From Paramecium pentaurelia (lineage: Eukaryota; Ciliophora; Oligohymenophorea; Peniculida; Parameciidae), in assembly GCA_905183005.1 (NCBI GenBank), contig CAJJDO010000033.1:129820-193819 (forward strand): DNA of 64,000 nucleotides. Reading direction: 5' to 3'. The notes below the pieces were generated by a model. It ran no database searches, was not told the DNA's origin, and saw only the letters and a program-made list of their open reading frames with translations. The translations under genes and the position numbers were made by a program. Shown here piece after piece: positions 1 to 11,469 of this stretch (within the stretch, counting starts at the first letter, position 1; every line of letters starts with the position of its first letter).

Positions 1-1292
1 TCATCACCTTTATTAAAATAGGCTTCTGCATATTTAGAGTTGATTGCAATAGCCTTATCAAAGTTTTTTATGGCTTCTTCAAATTAAGATAATCTATTTA
101 GCAGAACACCTTATATTAAGATACTCTAACCTTTGTTTAAATAGGCTTTATCATAATTTGGATTTAATTTAAGAGCTTTGTTAAATTATTCATCTGCTTA
201 ATCGTATTGGAAAAGATTAAGTAATGCAAAACCTAAGTTTTTAATAAAAATTAACCTTTATTAAGTACAGCTTTGTAATTTTTTGAATTAATTTGTAGTG
301 CTTAATCAAAAATTTGAACAGCTGCCTCCCATTAATTCAATTTAATTAAAGTAAGTCCTTAAATTGAATACTTAAATACCTTTGTTGGTTAAAGCGATAT
401 CACTTTTATGATTAATTTGAATGGCCTTATTTAAGAACTCCAAAGCTTCTTAATAACGATCTAGTTTTCTTAATAAAGAGCCTAATCATTTTTAATTATA
501 GAACCTTTATTGTAATATGCTTCATCAGAATGAGGATTTAGTTATATAGCCTTATCATAACATTCTAGAGATTGATCTGATTAATTCAAATTTTCCAAAG
601 CATAACCAAGTAATAATAATAATCATAAATACCTTTATTGAGAAAAGCTTTCCAATTATTAGGATTTAGAAAAATTGCTTGATTAAAACTATTTATTGCT
701 TCTTCATATCTCTTTAGTTTTGTTAATGCAAGTCCTAAGATTTTTGATTATATTCTTATACCTTAATTATTATATACTTAATGATTATTAGGTTATAACA
801 GTATAGTTTCTTCAAAATATATCAACGCTTCTTCATATTAATTTAATCTTGATAGTAATAACCCTAAATAAATAATACTTTGCAACCTTTATTATTTAAA
901 GCAGGATAATATTTTGGATTTATTATGATTACTTTATTATACATTTCAATAGCTTCCTTGTAATTTTGAAGGCGTGTTAATTATAAACCTAATTTATAAA
1001 ATTTAATACCTTTCTGAAAATATTCTTTAGAGGCTTTGTCTCTTTATTTTAAATCGTTGTTCTTTTTTGATTTTTCTAATTTTGTCTGCTAAATGTTAAT
1101 GTTATTTAAATCATCAATTTTAGATTAAATTTCTTTTCTAAATTCTTATTAGTCAAGCTCCTTTTTATTATTTTTATCATGATTTTATTCTTTATTCATT
1201 TAAATTTGTTCTTAATCTAAAGTAATAGATAGAGACTTAAATTTACTTTTATCATTAATTTCTTGCTACATTTATGAGTATTATTTTTTCAT
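1..1292 (-). CDS. TPR-repeat protein, C-terminal part outside the window
   Basis: Read with the ciliate code from ATG at 1292-1290. The first 80-90 residues are Lys/Gln/Asp-rich. About nine tetratricopeptide repeats follow, with the family pattern (for example AYxNKG...L..L..Y.EAI..F.KAI.LNP). TPR arrays form protein-binding superhelices; the partner cannot be told. Seven short introns lie at 864-886, 735-761, 607-632, 482-504, 358-379, 233-255 and 110-130, and an eighth starts at the window edge. All are in the same phase-1 position, inside the Gly codon of the NKG motif of successive repeats, so the exon-intron unit was amplified together. The first repeat has no intron. The intron at 607-632 ends CTTG instead of AG. 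The gene runs off the left edge. The fold is very likely; the function is unknown. Confidence 0.85.
607..632 (-). other. Putative intron with a missing AG acceptor
   Basis: This sits exactly where its sister repeats carry a GT...AG intron. It starts GTATTT but ends ...TTACTTG, then continues GTTATGC in the coding frame. Retaining these 26 nt shifts the frame and meets TGA soon after. It is either a consensus error (TAG read as TTG) or a real broken splice site. Confidence 0.55.
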
Positions 1293-2236
1293 TTAAAATA
1301 TAATAATGTTTTGTATTTATTTGGATAAAAATTATAAATTGATGAATTTCTGATAAAGATCAATCACACATATTATTTGATGATCAATTAAACATGAATA
1401 GTTTGATTATTACTTTATATTATTTTAATAGTTACATTTGTTATACACTATAGAAGTTTTAAATTATGTATGTATTTTTCAAGACTTAAATATTCATTTA
1501 AAATGATTAAAATTCATTTTTAAATATTTAGATCTTCAAAATTTGGTTAGTACTTTTATTTATTAAATAAATTATTTGTCATGTTAACTATTTCTTATCT
1601 TTTAAATATCTTGATTAATTTGTATTTTAAAAGTTTTACTTTAGAGAAATTATTGAAACTTAAAAATTTGATTTTCACTCTAATAATTTCAAGGTTTAGA
1701 TAATGAATGTCAAAAATCCACTAGATGCCTGAAATCTCCAACTAAAATAACTTTATATGATTTAGATTTGAAATTATAATTCATCAAAAATAATTGAGAT
1801 CTTTAAGCTTCAGAATGAAGAAATTAAAATTAAAAATTTTATTAAGATATTATTATTATCATTAGGAGATAAAAAAATATGCAAGACTTATTAAAAAAAA
1901 ATTGAATCATAGCAATTAAAAAATTAAAAGGCTACTAAAGATTATTGATAAATTTTTAATTTCTTAACTCAAAGGTGCATGAATTTAAAAAATCAATAAC
2001 ATTATAACAAAGATACTTCCCTATATTTGTTTAACTTATAAAATCAAATCAAACTAAACAAAATCTTTACCCAAAGGATAAATCATAAATAATATTTTTA
2101 GATATAAATATGTAAATGATTTTAGTAGATTTAAAAAATTGATTAAAAATGAAAAAAAATGAATTTGAATTTAACCATATAATATATAAAATAATAATAT
2201 AAAGTTAAATTCTAGTTTTTGAGCAAGCAAAAGGAG
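1293..2236. other. AT-rich gene-free stretch
   Basis: TGA is frequent in all frames. The best open stretch (about 70 codons on + near 1800-1980) is Lys/Ile/Leu-rich and resembles nothing I know. I see no supportable gene. The left edge is the upstream region of the TPR gene. Confidence 0.5.
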
Positions 2237-2599
2237 ATGTCTGCAATTGTGTAAATTTATTGTAATTTTAATAAAATCAATTCAGATATTTTTTGTGATT
2301 CAAACAATTATGTTTTATAATAATAACATCAAATAATAAATGAACCAATCTTCAATTATATTAAAAAGATGAAAAATTCAAACTCAAATATTTACAAATA
2401 CCTATACAAGTTAAAGTCTAGATCAATAGGATTATATCATATGAGTTTGATAATTTTTTTTAATGATTTTAAAACATAATATTATAAATATTTTACCATA
2501 TCTTTGTCATATTAATTCATCAATCAATACCAATATTTTGTACATAAGAAATAGATCAATTTAATCTTGCACTTATTAGATTAAAATTTCGCTAATTGA
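2237..2599 (+). CDS. Doubtful 120-codon open frame
   Basis: ATG at 2237, TGA at 2597. The product would be Asn/Lys/Ile-rich with no recognisable motif. Its last 90 bases overlap the 3' end of the opposite-strand gene that stops at 2507, which is uncommon in this genome. Under a one-stop code a 120-codon frame can occur by chance in such AT-rich DNA, so this may not be a gene. Confidence 0.2.
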
Positions 2600-4099
2600 T
2601 ACTAATATTAGATTTTCAATTTCTTCATTATTTATATGTAACCAATATGAATTATTAAAGTATTAAAATTATGCAGATTCAATGATTGAATCAATAATAT
2701 CTTTATTAATTGAATCTTTTTCTTCTTTTGTTATTTAAAATTTATATTTATTTTCATATTTTTCTAATAAAAAATACTCAAAGGTCTTTATAACTTATTC
2801 TTTGATTGAATCTCTTATTTTTTTTTCTCTCTATGATATAATATTGTATTATTGTTAAACTTTAACTAAATAGTCAGTTATTGAATAAGATACTAAATTT
2901 TTACCGAATATTGGAATATAATATAACAATATAGATTCAACTACAACTTATCCAAATGCATTTCCAAATTCAATAATTTATTCTAAATCTTTGTTAATTT
3001 TAGGAATAATTTCATATCTTGGAGATTCAATATAATCATTTATTTTATCATCTATATTTAAACATTAGAAGCAATTATTCTAAAGATTTTCTTAATAATT
3101 AAATGCAGATAAATTTTTTTGAATAATTTATATAATTTATTGAGTAGTTGAATTTGGCTAACATAAATTTACTATTGGTTACAATAACTCTTAATAATAG
3201 GAATTTCTTGTATTCTTGTTAGTTCGTAGAAAAATAATTTGATCAAAACATAAGGTGATAATAAATTTTATGATTTCTTTAATTTTCTATGATGCTTCTG
3301 TGATACCTGAATCATTTGTTTTTTCATAAAAGGGACAGTCATATCCAGTAAAATGAATTGAATAATCTAAAAATTAATAGATTAGACTTGGATATTGACT
3401 CTTTTAAGTTAGATGGAGCCAAATTCTATTAAAATCAAGATAATTATGTTTAATTCCATTTGCCTCTAAAAATTATACTTTTTCCAAAAGTTTTAGGAAT
3501 AAAACCAATAATTACCCTAAATGAATACGAATAAAGTTGGATTACTAATAAAATATATTACAATTTATATTTACAATCCAAAATATCAAATCTCTTAATC
3601 TAATAGATTATCCAGAATTTATTGTGTACTTAACTGATTGTTTAAGTTAATCTATATTTGCTGAACCAAATTAGTCAAAGCTAATGGCTTTTACTATTTC
3701 ATCAAAATTATTAAAAGGATATACCTCTGTAATAATATATTTTATTTTTAACATTTTAATTAATTATATTTTTATTTAACAAAATATTTCAAAATATTCA
3801 TTCAACAAAAAATATAATGATTCTATTATTTTTATTTATTAAAAGCGATTGATTGATTCATAATTTTTATATTTATTCTTAATAAGATTATATTATCTAT
3901 ATTAACTATTCTTTAATATTTGTAACAAGGTTAAATTTCTAAATCCTCAAAGATTGATAGATTAGATATTTCATCAAAGTTTAGGAATATAATTAGAGAA
4001 ATCTATTCTAACTAACTAACTATATTTATTTTTTTTTATTTGTATTTTTTAAGAAATAATGTTTTATTTACTATAATTTGAAAAGATCACTAGAGCCAT
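2507..4099 (-). CDS. Hypothetical protein of about 530 residues, reading frame interrupted twice
   Basis: The block from 3754 down to the TGA at 2507-2509 is one open frame of 415 residues. Protein-like reading continues upstream in frame to about 3946, then in shifted frames to ATG at 4099-4097 (N-terminus MALVIFSNYSK). Two single-base frame changes in short A runs, near 3975 and 3940 and of opposite sign, would join the parts. A 30-nt GT...AG stretch near 3555 could be an in-frame intron. I do not recognise the family. One segment (LLEKVQFLEANGIKH) vaguely recalls the helix before a kinase catalytic loop, but HRD and DFG are absent. It could be a decaying gene or one with consensus errors. 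Confidence 0.55.
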
Positions 4100-4227
4100 T
4101 TTATTCATTCAATTTTTTAGGGAGATCATCATTTTTAAATTAAGTTATTTTATAGATGCTTATCTTTATTGATTCATTTTCTCTATTTTTACAATAATTT
4201 TTAGATAGCTTCAAACTATCTTTTAAT

Positions 4228-4680
4228 CACATATTATCCTGTTAAAGAATATGTTTTACAGCTTAAGTTTGTTTCCACCCAGGTTAACTCTACTAGCAGA
4301 TTTAATCTCAAACTAATTAGAAAGGTAATTAACTATTTTGAAAGAAATTAATAAAGAACTAGTATAAACAATTTAGGAACTTAACATGCAAGATATTTTT
4401 CTATTTTAAAGATTTTGAGCGAGAGTTTTCTATTAATGCTGTTAAATTTACTACTAAATTAAATTATTCCTCTCCACATGAAATATAGGATAATCTTACT
4501 TTAAACAGGCATAATAATTCAATCTATTCTGTTAAGGTGATTCAAGAATTTAAAACTTAGCTCTTTTTCCTAAACTCTTTCCTATTAAAAATAGGATCAC
4601 TCATATTCTTTTCGTTCAGAAATATTGGTTCATTAATTCAATAACCCATAATTTCAGGACCAGATCAACATATAATTTGA
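4228..4680 (+). pseudogene. Decayed coding fragment, perhaps sensor-kinase-like
   Basis: Two adjacent reading frames look like protein. One ends in a coiled-coil-like stretch (NQLERQLTILKEINKELVQ). The next, from about 4418, begins EREFSINAVKFTTK and stays open to TGA at 4678. The piece INAVKFTTK resembles the N-box of histidine kinase ATPase domains (compare LLNILNNSYRFT in the intact kinase at 29-32 kb), but the following G-boxes are not seen. There is no clear start, and frame changes are needed. Probably a relic; the family assignment is tentative. Confidence 0.35.
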
Positions 4681-5629
4681 TCATTCATAAAAATATATAA
4701 TCCTATAAAAAATTTAAAATTATTATTTAATTTTTATATAAATTTACACCTCCAAACTTTGTGAAAGATCAAACTCAACTTACAAAATAAGTATCATATA
4801 TCACTTTATTTTATATATCCAAGTCAAACTTTAAATAGTAATTTAATTCATATGAGATTCATCATTTTTTTAAAAAAAGTTCCATTAAAAATTAATCAAT
4901 ATAAGAAGTTTTTTATCATTATTTAGATCTTAAAGGAGACCATTCATTTTCATTGCCACAACTAAGATTATATATAAAAACAAAAGACATTTGCTAAAAA
5001 AAAAGGCTATATGTAGTAAATCTAAACAATTAATGCTATCTCTAATATTCACTTCAGATCCCTTATAGATAATAATATCAAAATTAGAGATACTTAAAAA
5101 ATTTAATTATAAATATTTAATATCATACTATAGCATTAGCATTAATTGTTGAGATATTAATAAATATTAAATGATATTGTTGTTTCATGAAATATTGTTT
5201 GAAAACTTGAATATTTTGGATCATTAAACATAATGATGATATTAATTGAAAAAGAAGTATATATAATAATAAAACAATAAAATTTAATAATTGAAATATT
5301 TCTTACCCAAAACTAATTGATTTAAATTCTTTTAACATAAATGATTGAGCCTAATTAAAATTGAAAATTAATTGTTGAATTGAACTCAAAAACTAATTTT
5401 TTTCATTTTATTTTACCTTATTGCTCATTTCTTAAAATTAAATATTTAGTTATATATATTTATAATAATTATCATTTCATAATATAAAATCCATTAGAGT
5501 ACACAAAATATGTAAATCTATTTTCATAAAAATTCTGATTATCTAAATGGAATTAAATTAAGATTTAAGTCAAAATAAAATCACAATAATAAAATAAAAT
5601 TTATTTTAATGAAATAATAGAGTTTATTT
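4681..5629. other. AT-rich gene-free stretch with a 14-nt inverted repeat
   Basis: No convincing reading frame on either strand. The 14-mer AACAATTAATGCTA near 5026 recurs inverted as TAGCATTAATTGTT near 5137. The right end is the upstream region of the TPR gene at 5630. Confidence 0.45.
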
Positions 5630-7144
5630 ATGTGTTAAGATATTACACACGAAGGTGAAGTTATCTAAGGATTTTGTTTAAACTTGGGATGCTAAGATTC
5701 AAGATCTTAGTTTTGTCTTTAATGTGGAGTTGACCCTATGAAACATTCAATTTGCAGGAAAGATCTAAAAGGATTTGGTTAGATCTAAAATTTTATCACT
5801 AAATTCAATTAGTATATAATTGATTTAATTAACTAATTCAATAAATAATATTCATTAGTCAAAAAAAAATATGAAGAATCGACAAAATAATTGGAGAACA
5901 TTAAACTATCATTATAAAAGATATCTGATAGTTTAAATTAATAAGATTATCAATAAATCAAAAATAGTCTGTAAATGATTAAGGAATGTTATCAATTTTC
6001 AAACAATTAAGAAAAGATAATGAAGTAGAATTAAATCGGTATTTTACATTATTAATATTTATAGGAACTTAATTATTAAGTATAAAAAGAATGATTCAAG
6101 CTTTGGAATAAGATTAAGGGAAATAATAAATTATTATACAAGATAATGGAATCACACTTGAGTAAGGTATTCCAATTTATTATAAATTAATTTAGGAATA
6201 GAACTATTAAATCAGAAGAAATGGTAGGAGGCTAATGATAAAATAACTGAATACTTAAAAATATTGGAGAAATAATCATCATTAGCAACATTCTTTTTAA
6301 GTACTTCTAAAATATTTATTATAAAAGGTATTTCTTTAATCGAAATGAATCAACCTGGAAAAGGTATGATATTAAGAGAATAAGCAAAGAAGATTAATAG
6401 TAATTTATTTAGAGATCTATTGGATTATTCAGATTTAGAACTTTAGAAAAATTCATAAAATTCATTTATATTAATTGCTAAAAGTTAATAAAATCTATAA
6501 TTTCTATAGGTTATGCACTAAATGATGAAAATAAATATAAATTAGCAATTGAGTAATGTGAAAAAGTGTTAAAAGATGAACCTTCACATCTTCATGCTTT
6601 GTATAGAAAAAGTAATAATTTATTTTAAAATTTAGGCTTTTCTTTATAAGATTTGAATTAACATTCTTAATCGATTTCATGCATCGATAAAGCTTTAAAT
6701 TATGATTCAAAATATAGTATAGGTTATATTGTGAAGGGTAATTCAAAACTTTATGATTTAAGGGAATTCGTTAAATAATCTTAGTGAATATAAAAATGCC
6801 ATTGTTTGCTATGATCAAGCAATCAAAATTGATCCTAATTATGCATAAGTCTATTTTAATAAGGGTTATTAATTTTGTTACTATAATAGGAATTTCTTTA
6901 GCTAATCTTGGTGAAGATGAAGATGCAATTGTTTGCTATGATCAAGCAATTCAACTTGATCCTAATTATGCATAAGCCTATTTTAATAAAGGTTAATAAT
7001 TTTTTTATTGTAATAGGTTATTTGCTAATTGAAATGAAGAAGTATTAATCCGCCATAGAGAATTATGAGTAAGCACTTTTGTATTGCAAATTATACTAGA
7101 ATGAATTTAAACAATTAATTGGGGAATTAAGAATTAAAAAATGA
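5630..7144 (+). CDS. Cys/His-rich finger plus coiled coil plus TPR protein
   Basis: Start ATG 5630, TGA 7142-7144. Seven introns (6039-6064, 6167-6195, 6484-6509, 6612-6635, 6738-6762, 6865-6889, 6992-7016) leave 1335 nt, that is 444 residues. The first 45 residues hold spaced Cys/His (C..C...FCLQCGVDPMKHSIC), a probable zinc-binding module. About 100 coiled-coil residues follow, then a linker and at least four TPRs ending ...CYDQAIQLDPNYAQAYFNKG. The last four introns fall in the start region of successive repeats at the same phase-1 position as in the TPR gene at 1-1292. A B-box-like finger with TPR or WD40 is a common ciliate multigene family; partners are unknown. All exon joins keep the frame, so it looks intact. 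Confidence 0.85.
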
Positions 7145-7337
7145 GTATTTTTAGAAACCCTTAATAAAATATCTGAATTAAACTTATAATCATTAATTGG
7201 AATTGTAAGTTTGTTTACCTATTTCCATAAAAATAGTATATTCATCTCTTTTAGAAAAAAAATACAGTAAATTATCTTAGTAATATTTTTATCTTATCAA
7301 TTCATCTATTAAAACATATCTTATTTTCTTAAAAAAA

Positions 7338-8204
7338 ATGTAAAAAATATTGAATTTTTTTATTCCTACAGCAACTTCAAAGGCAAAAATAAAAAAATAT
7401 AGTATTTAAATATTAACTATTTCTAAATTTTACAATAATTATTAATTACTCAAAAATCAAAGATCTCAGTAAACATTTTTACAATATCCAAAAATTAAAT
7501 TATTGAATAAATCTTTGAAAAAAGAATGTTTTTTAGCATAAAGTATGGAAAAAATAATTTAAAAAATGTTTCAGGATTGTTTCTTTGGCTTGTTATCCTA
7601 CTTTATTAATATAGATAAATGTGATTAAGCATTTTTTTATAATTTAGCCTTCCTTTTTCATGAAATTGTTCCATTCAAAATTAAGGTAATTAAATATTTA
7701 GTAATTCTTTATGATTTCAAAAAAACATTAAATAGTGTTACTCAATTATCCAAAGAACACTTTTAGAAATTTTACATATATATATCTCACATAGATTATT
7801 CAGAATTATAAACTATGAACAATCTAATTCTAAAAAGATTTTTAATCTAATTTATTTTTAGAATGTAAAACTAAACTAGTGACTCTTCGAAAGCAGTTTT
7901 TATTCGTAAAATTTGCCTAAAAGGTTTTTCCTTTATTTATCTATTTATAGTCTTCTATTATTGATTTATCCTTATTAGATATTTTTTAATTTAAGGAATC
8001 TCAAAATAATTTATCATTACTCTTAATATTGATGATAATTTTTAGTTATTAAATTAAAAGATTTCATTAATAATAATTATCAATTTTGCGTCTTCAAAAG
8101 GTTTTCTAAATATCAAATTAGAAATACTGAAACTGTCATTATGTATTTTTATCTTATTATATTAATAGAAAATTTTAATTGTAAGAAGAACTTTAGTCAA
8201 TTGA
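7338..8204 (+). pseudogene. Multigene-family membrane-protein-like remnant with an in-frame TGA
   Basis: ATG at 7338 opens 208 codons to TGA at 7962-7964. The same frame then stays open another 79 codons to TGA at 8202. Composition is strongly protein-like: an N-terminal Lys/Gln-rich segment, then hydrophobic runs (FFGLLSYFINI, FSFIYLFIVFYY). The inner TGA sits in the hydrophobic run FYY-stop-FILIRYF, where Trp would fit. I do not recognise the family. It may be a truncated relic, or TGA may be a point change from TGG. A 29-nt GTC...TAG intron could remove the TGA but leads to another stop. Confidence 0.5.
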
Positions 8205-8462
8205 TTAATGATAGATTATTAGAAAGGTTGAAGAAAGATTCAAGTTAATAAATGATTATAAATGATTCTTGATGTATAAGTTAGAGAACATAACAGGGCC
8301 TTGATACATTTCGAATTATTATATTTATGTTTTTGAATTATGAAATATTAATCTTCTAAAAAAACAAAGAGATATTGTTAATGGTACATTTTGATTTAAA
8401 ATATATCATTTAAATTTTATTTAATATATACTTATTATCAATATTAAAATTTAACAATAGAC

Positions 8463-9634
8463 ATGTCAGATTCCTAGGATTCATAATCATTAGATAAGTC
8501 TATAATGTAAAATGAATTTAAAAATGAGGAATAAGAATTAGTTGAATAGAATCAATAAATTAAAAAAATATAGGATAATGAAATTTTAGAAAGGGAGATC
8601 AGATAAACAGAAGATGTTGAAATAAAATAAAAGAAGGATGAGGAGATAATATATATGAATGTAGAATAAAAAAAAGAAGTAAAAGTCAATTATGAACTCA
8701 TTGATTAAAATTCAATTAAATAAAATGAATGGTGTTGTGCTGTTGCTTTTAATAAGGATCAATAAATTGTGGTTGCCGGTTGTAATGAGAACATTAAAGT
8801 ATTTAAACATAATTAAGGTAAACTGGATCAAATTTAATTGTTAAGTGGACATAAAAAAAGTGTGCTAATTTTAAGGTTTATGAGTACAAATAATTTTGTT
8901 TCTGGAGGTGGTGAAAATGCAATTATAATATGGTAAGAGATTGGATATCATTAATGGAATTGTTAATAAAAATTAATTGGACATTTAGATCCTATTTATT
9001 GTTTAATAGTAAATAATAATGATAATCTCATTATATCATGTAGTCATGATTGCACAATAAATTTTTGGATTAAATAGAAATAATGGTTATGTTAACAAAC
9101 AATATCTGATCATTAAGATTAAATATATTCATTAAGCTTAAATGAACAATAAAATAAATTGATTTCTTGTTCTAAAGATTCATACATTTTAGTTATAGAA
9201 TAATCAACATAAGATTAATAATGGTATGTAACATAAAAGATAAAAGTAGATTAATTTGGATACAGGATATGTTTTATTAATGATAACTTTTTCATATTCT
9301 AACCTTATTGTTAAGAATAAATGCATGTGTATGAAATGGATAGTCATAGGTAAATATATATGAAGACAAAAGAGATTTTTGTAAATTGTGATTCTATTTA
9401 TTGTGAATTATTATTTTCATAATAATACTTAAAGTTAAAATGTATTCTGGTAATAAGAATGGTAGGAATGTGAATATAATGCGTAAGAAAGAAAATGGTG
9501 ACTTTATAATTTAACAGTCTATATAATTTAATACTTTTAATATTTTTGGATAATTAAGTGATAACGGAGATTATTTGATCACTTGGGATTGTGGATCAAA
9601 GGAAATATAAGTAAGATAGTTTAAGGAATTATGA
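8463..9634 (+). CDS. WD40-repeat protein with a 3' frame change
   Basis: ATG 8463. The first 80 residues are charged and Gln-rich. From there the chain reads as WD40 blades with GH and W/F dipeptides (LLSGHKKSVLILRF, NAIIIWQ, LIGHLDPIYCLIV, CTINFWIK). The frame from ATG ends at TGA 9471-9473, yet the family C-terminus (GQLSDNGDYLITWD) continues in another frame to TGA 9632-9634. Either one base is missing near 9455, or a 32-nt intron (GTTAAAATG...GGTAG, near the upper size limit) joins the two frames. WD40 propellers are scaffolds; no catalytic part is seen. The same C-terminal motif recurs as a fragment at 13343-13552. Confidence 0.8.
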
Positions 9635-9869
9635 AATTTATATAACATATATAATATTAATTAATATTATATTATATCAGTCTGATTCAGTTGTTATTAA
9701 AGATCATTTAATTAATATTCCAAGTAAATTAAATGTGTAAAGGATTTCTCACTTAATCATTCAGAGTGTGATTAAAAGATGACAATTGAAGAAAATATAC
9801 ATTTTGCTACTTTTTACAAATCTTAATTAAAAGGAACAGTAGAATATAACCACATTAAAAAATTCCTCT

Positions 9870-11192
9870 TCAATCTTAGTATTTTGGATAATCAAAAGTG
9901 AATAAGAGGTAAATTAAAAATCCATCATTGTTATTAATAAAGGTTTATCTAAGATGCTCTTATATATACTTATATATTAGACATATTTCTTCAATCTTTT
10001 AAACAACAGCCTCTAATTAATAGGATATCATTTTAGCTCTATCAATTTAATTCTATATTACAAAAATTTAATTTAATAGACCGCAAAATGGTTTAACCCT
10101 AATATTTTGTCCTTCCTCTTATTAAATCTTTCCCCATAAACATACCTAGATCTGGCATAATCTTTATTTTCAATGTATGCCTCAATACAATTAAAACCAC
10201 AGTTAAAAAAAAAATGTTTTCAAATATTATTTGTGTTACATATTCAGAACCTGCAGACTTTGATTGATCATTTATTTTAAATATTCATATAGTATTTTAA
10301 TCAAAATTGTTTTCAACTCTTTTTAATAACTTTTTTCTTCTAATGTTAGGTATTGAAAGGAATTAAATTCGTAGCAAAAATACTTACTGCATTTAATAAA
10401 TATTTAAGTAGAAAATTCTTCATATGTATGAATATGAATATATCTATTTGCTTTACTAATACTAATCTCTGTTGCAACTTCTTTAATTAGTCTATCATCT
10501 TCAACACCCTTATGTAATTAATTATTATTTAATTTGATTCTGATACTGTTTGATTCAATGAGATATAATTTTTTAGACTGATTATTAAAATTTTACAAGA
10601 GAATTTGACTATTTAATTTTGTTTAAAATTAAGATTTGGACTTTTTTTAATGTTTTGTATCATTAAAAAAATACCCAAGGACCGTTTAAAAGTAGGGGAT
10701 TTGTTCCAGAAGATTTCTTTACTCTTTAATATTAATATCATGAGCCTCTATTATGAGTTTATCCCAAAATTCTAATCCCCCCTTTGGGAAAGTATCAATT
10801 ACCACTCCTTTCACTGCCAACATAGATTAAGTCATTATTCAGGCTCTTTTAGTTTGATGTTATATTCAGCTAGAAACAAGGTCTGACCTAAATTCCAAAT
10901 TAGACTCCTCAAGCCCAAACAACTATATATAGAGTTCAACATAAGTAAGCTCTTGTCCCTTTTTAAGTTAACAATGGGGGTAAAATCGACTAATTACAGC
11001 TCCATACGCCATTTTAACCCGACTTAAAACCTCTTGAGCTATTAGACCCCATGAGAAGATTAAGCATGGTTAATTTTTTGATAACAAAACAAGTATAAAT
11101 ATTTGAATAAAATCAATAAATTTTGAAAATTTTAAGTATTATCTGGATTTTAGTTTGACTAATTGTTACTCATTTACTTAAAAAAGAATCAT
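9870..11192 (-). CDS. Unrecognised protein with four short introns and one frame break
   Basis: ATG 11192-11190 opens a long frame (MILFQVNEQQLVKL). Introns of 32 nt (GTTTCTAGC...AAAAG), 31 nt (GTAATTGAT...GATTAG), 20 nt (GTGGTTTTA...TTGAG, near 10200-10181) and 29 nt (GTCTATTAA...AATATAG, near 10080) restore the frame. It ends ...FTFDYPKYQD at TGA 9872-9870. One shift remains unexplained around 10265-10320: reading changes frame with no GT donor between. Bases 10640-11050 are clearly less AT-rich than the surroundings and use codons such as GGG, CCC and CGG. No domain is recognised; the chain is mixed, about 400 residues, with one possible hydrophobic helix near residues 28-40. Confidence 0.6.
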
Positions 11193-11469
11193 AATTCAAA
11201 TAAAGAAGATGATATTAAAATGATTAAATTAAAAAAATGAATGATATAAAATGTTACATATATCAATTAATTAAATTACTCATCTCTATCTAATCGTAAT
11301 AAGGCATGATAATAATAATTCAAATCCAAAATTTATTATTATTCTTTTAGAAATGGTAAAATATTTTAGGTTCTTATATAATTTAATAGAAAATTAAAAA
11401 TTTGATTTTAACAAAATTGAAATACTATAATTCTTATATTATTATTTTTATTTAAATAGTTAACTTAGG

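Noticed and set aside
2507..4099. Possible pseudokinase (LLEKVQFLEANGIKH resembles the helix before HRD)
   Set aside because: No glycine loop, Lys, HRD, DFG or APE motif can be found in order.
6504..6746. Minus-strand open frame of 80 codons
   Set aside because: Antisense to the spliced TPR gene at 5630-7144.
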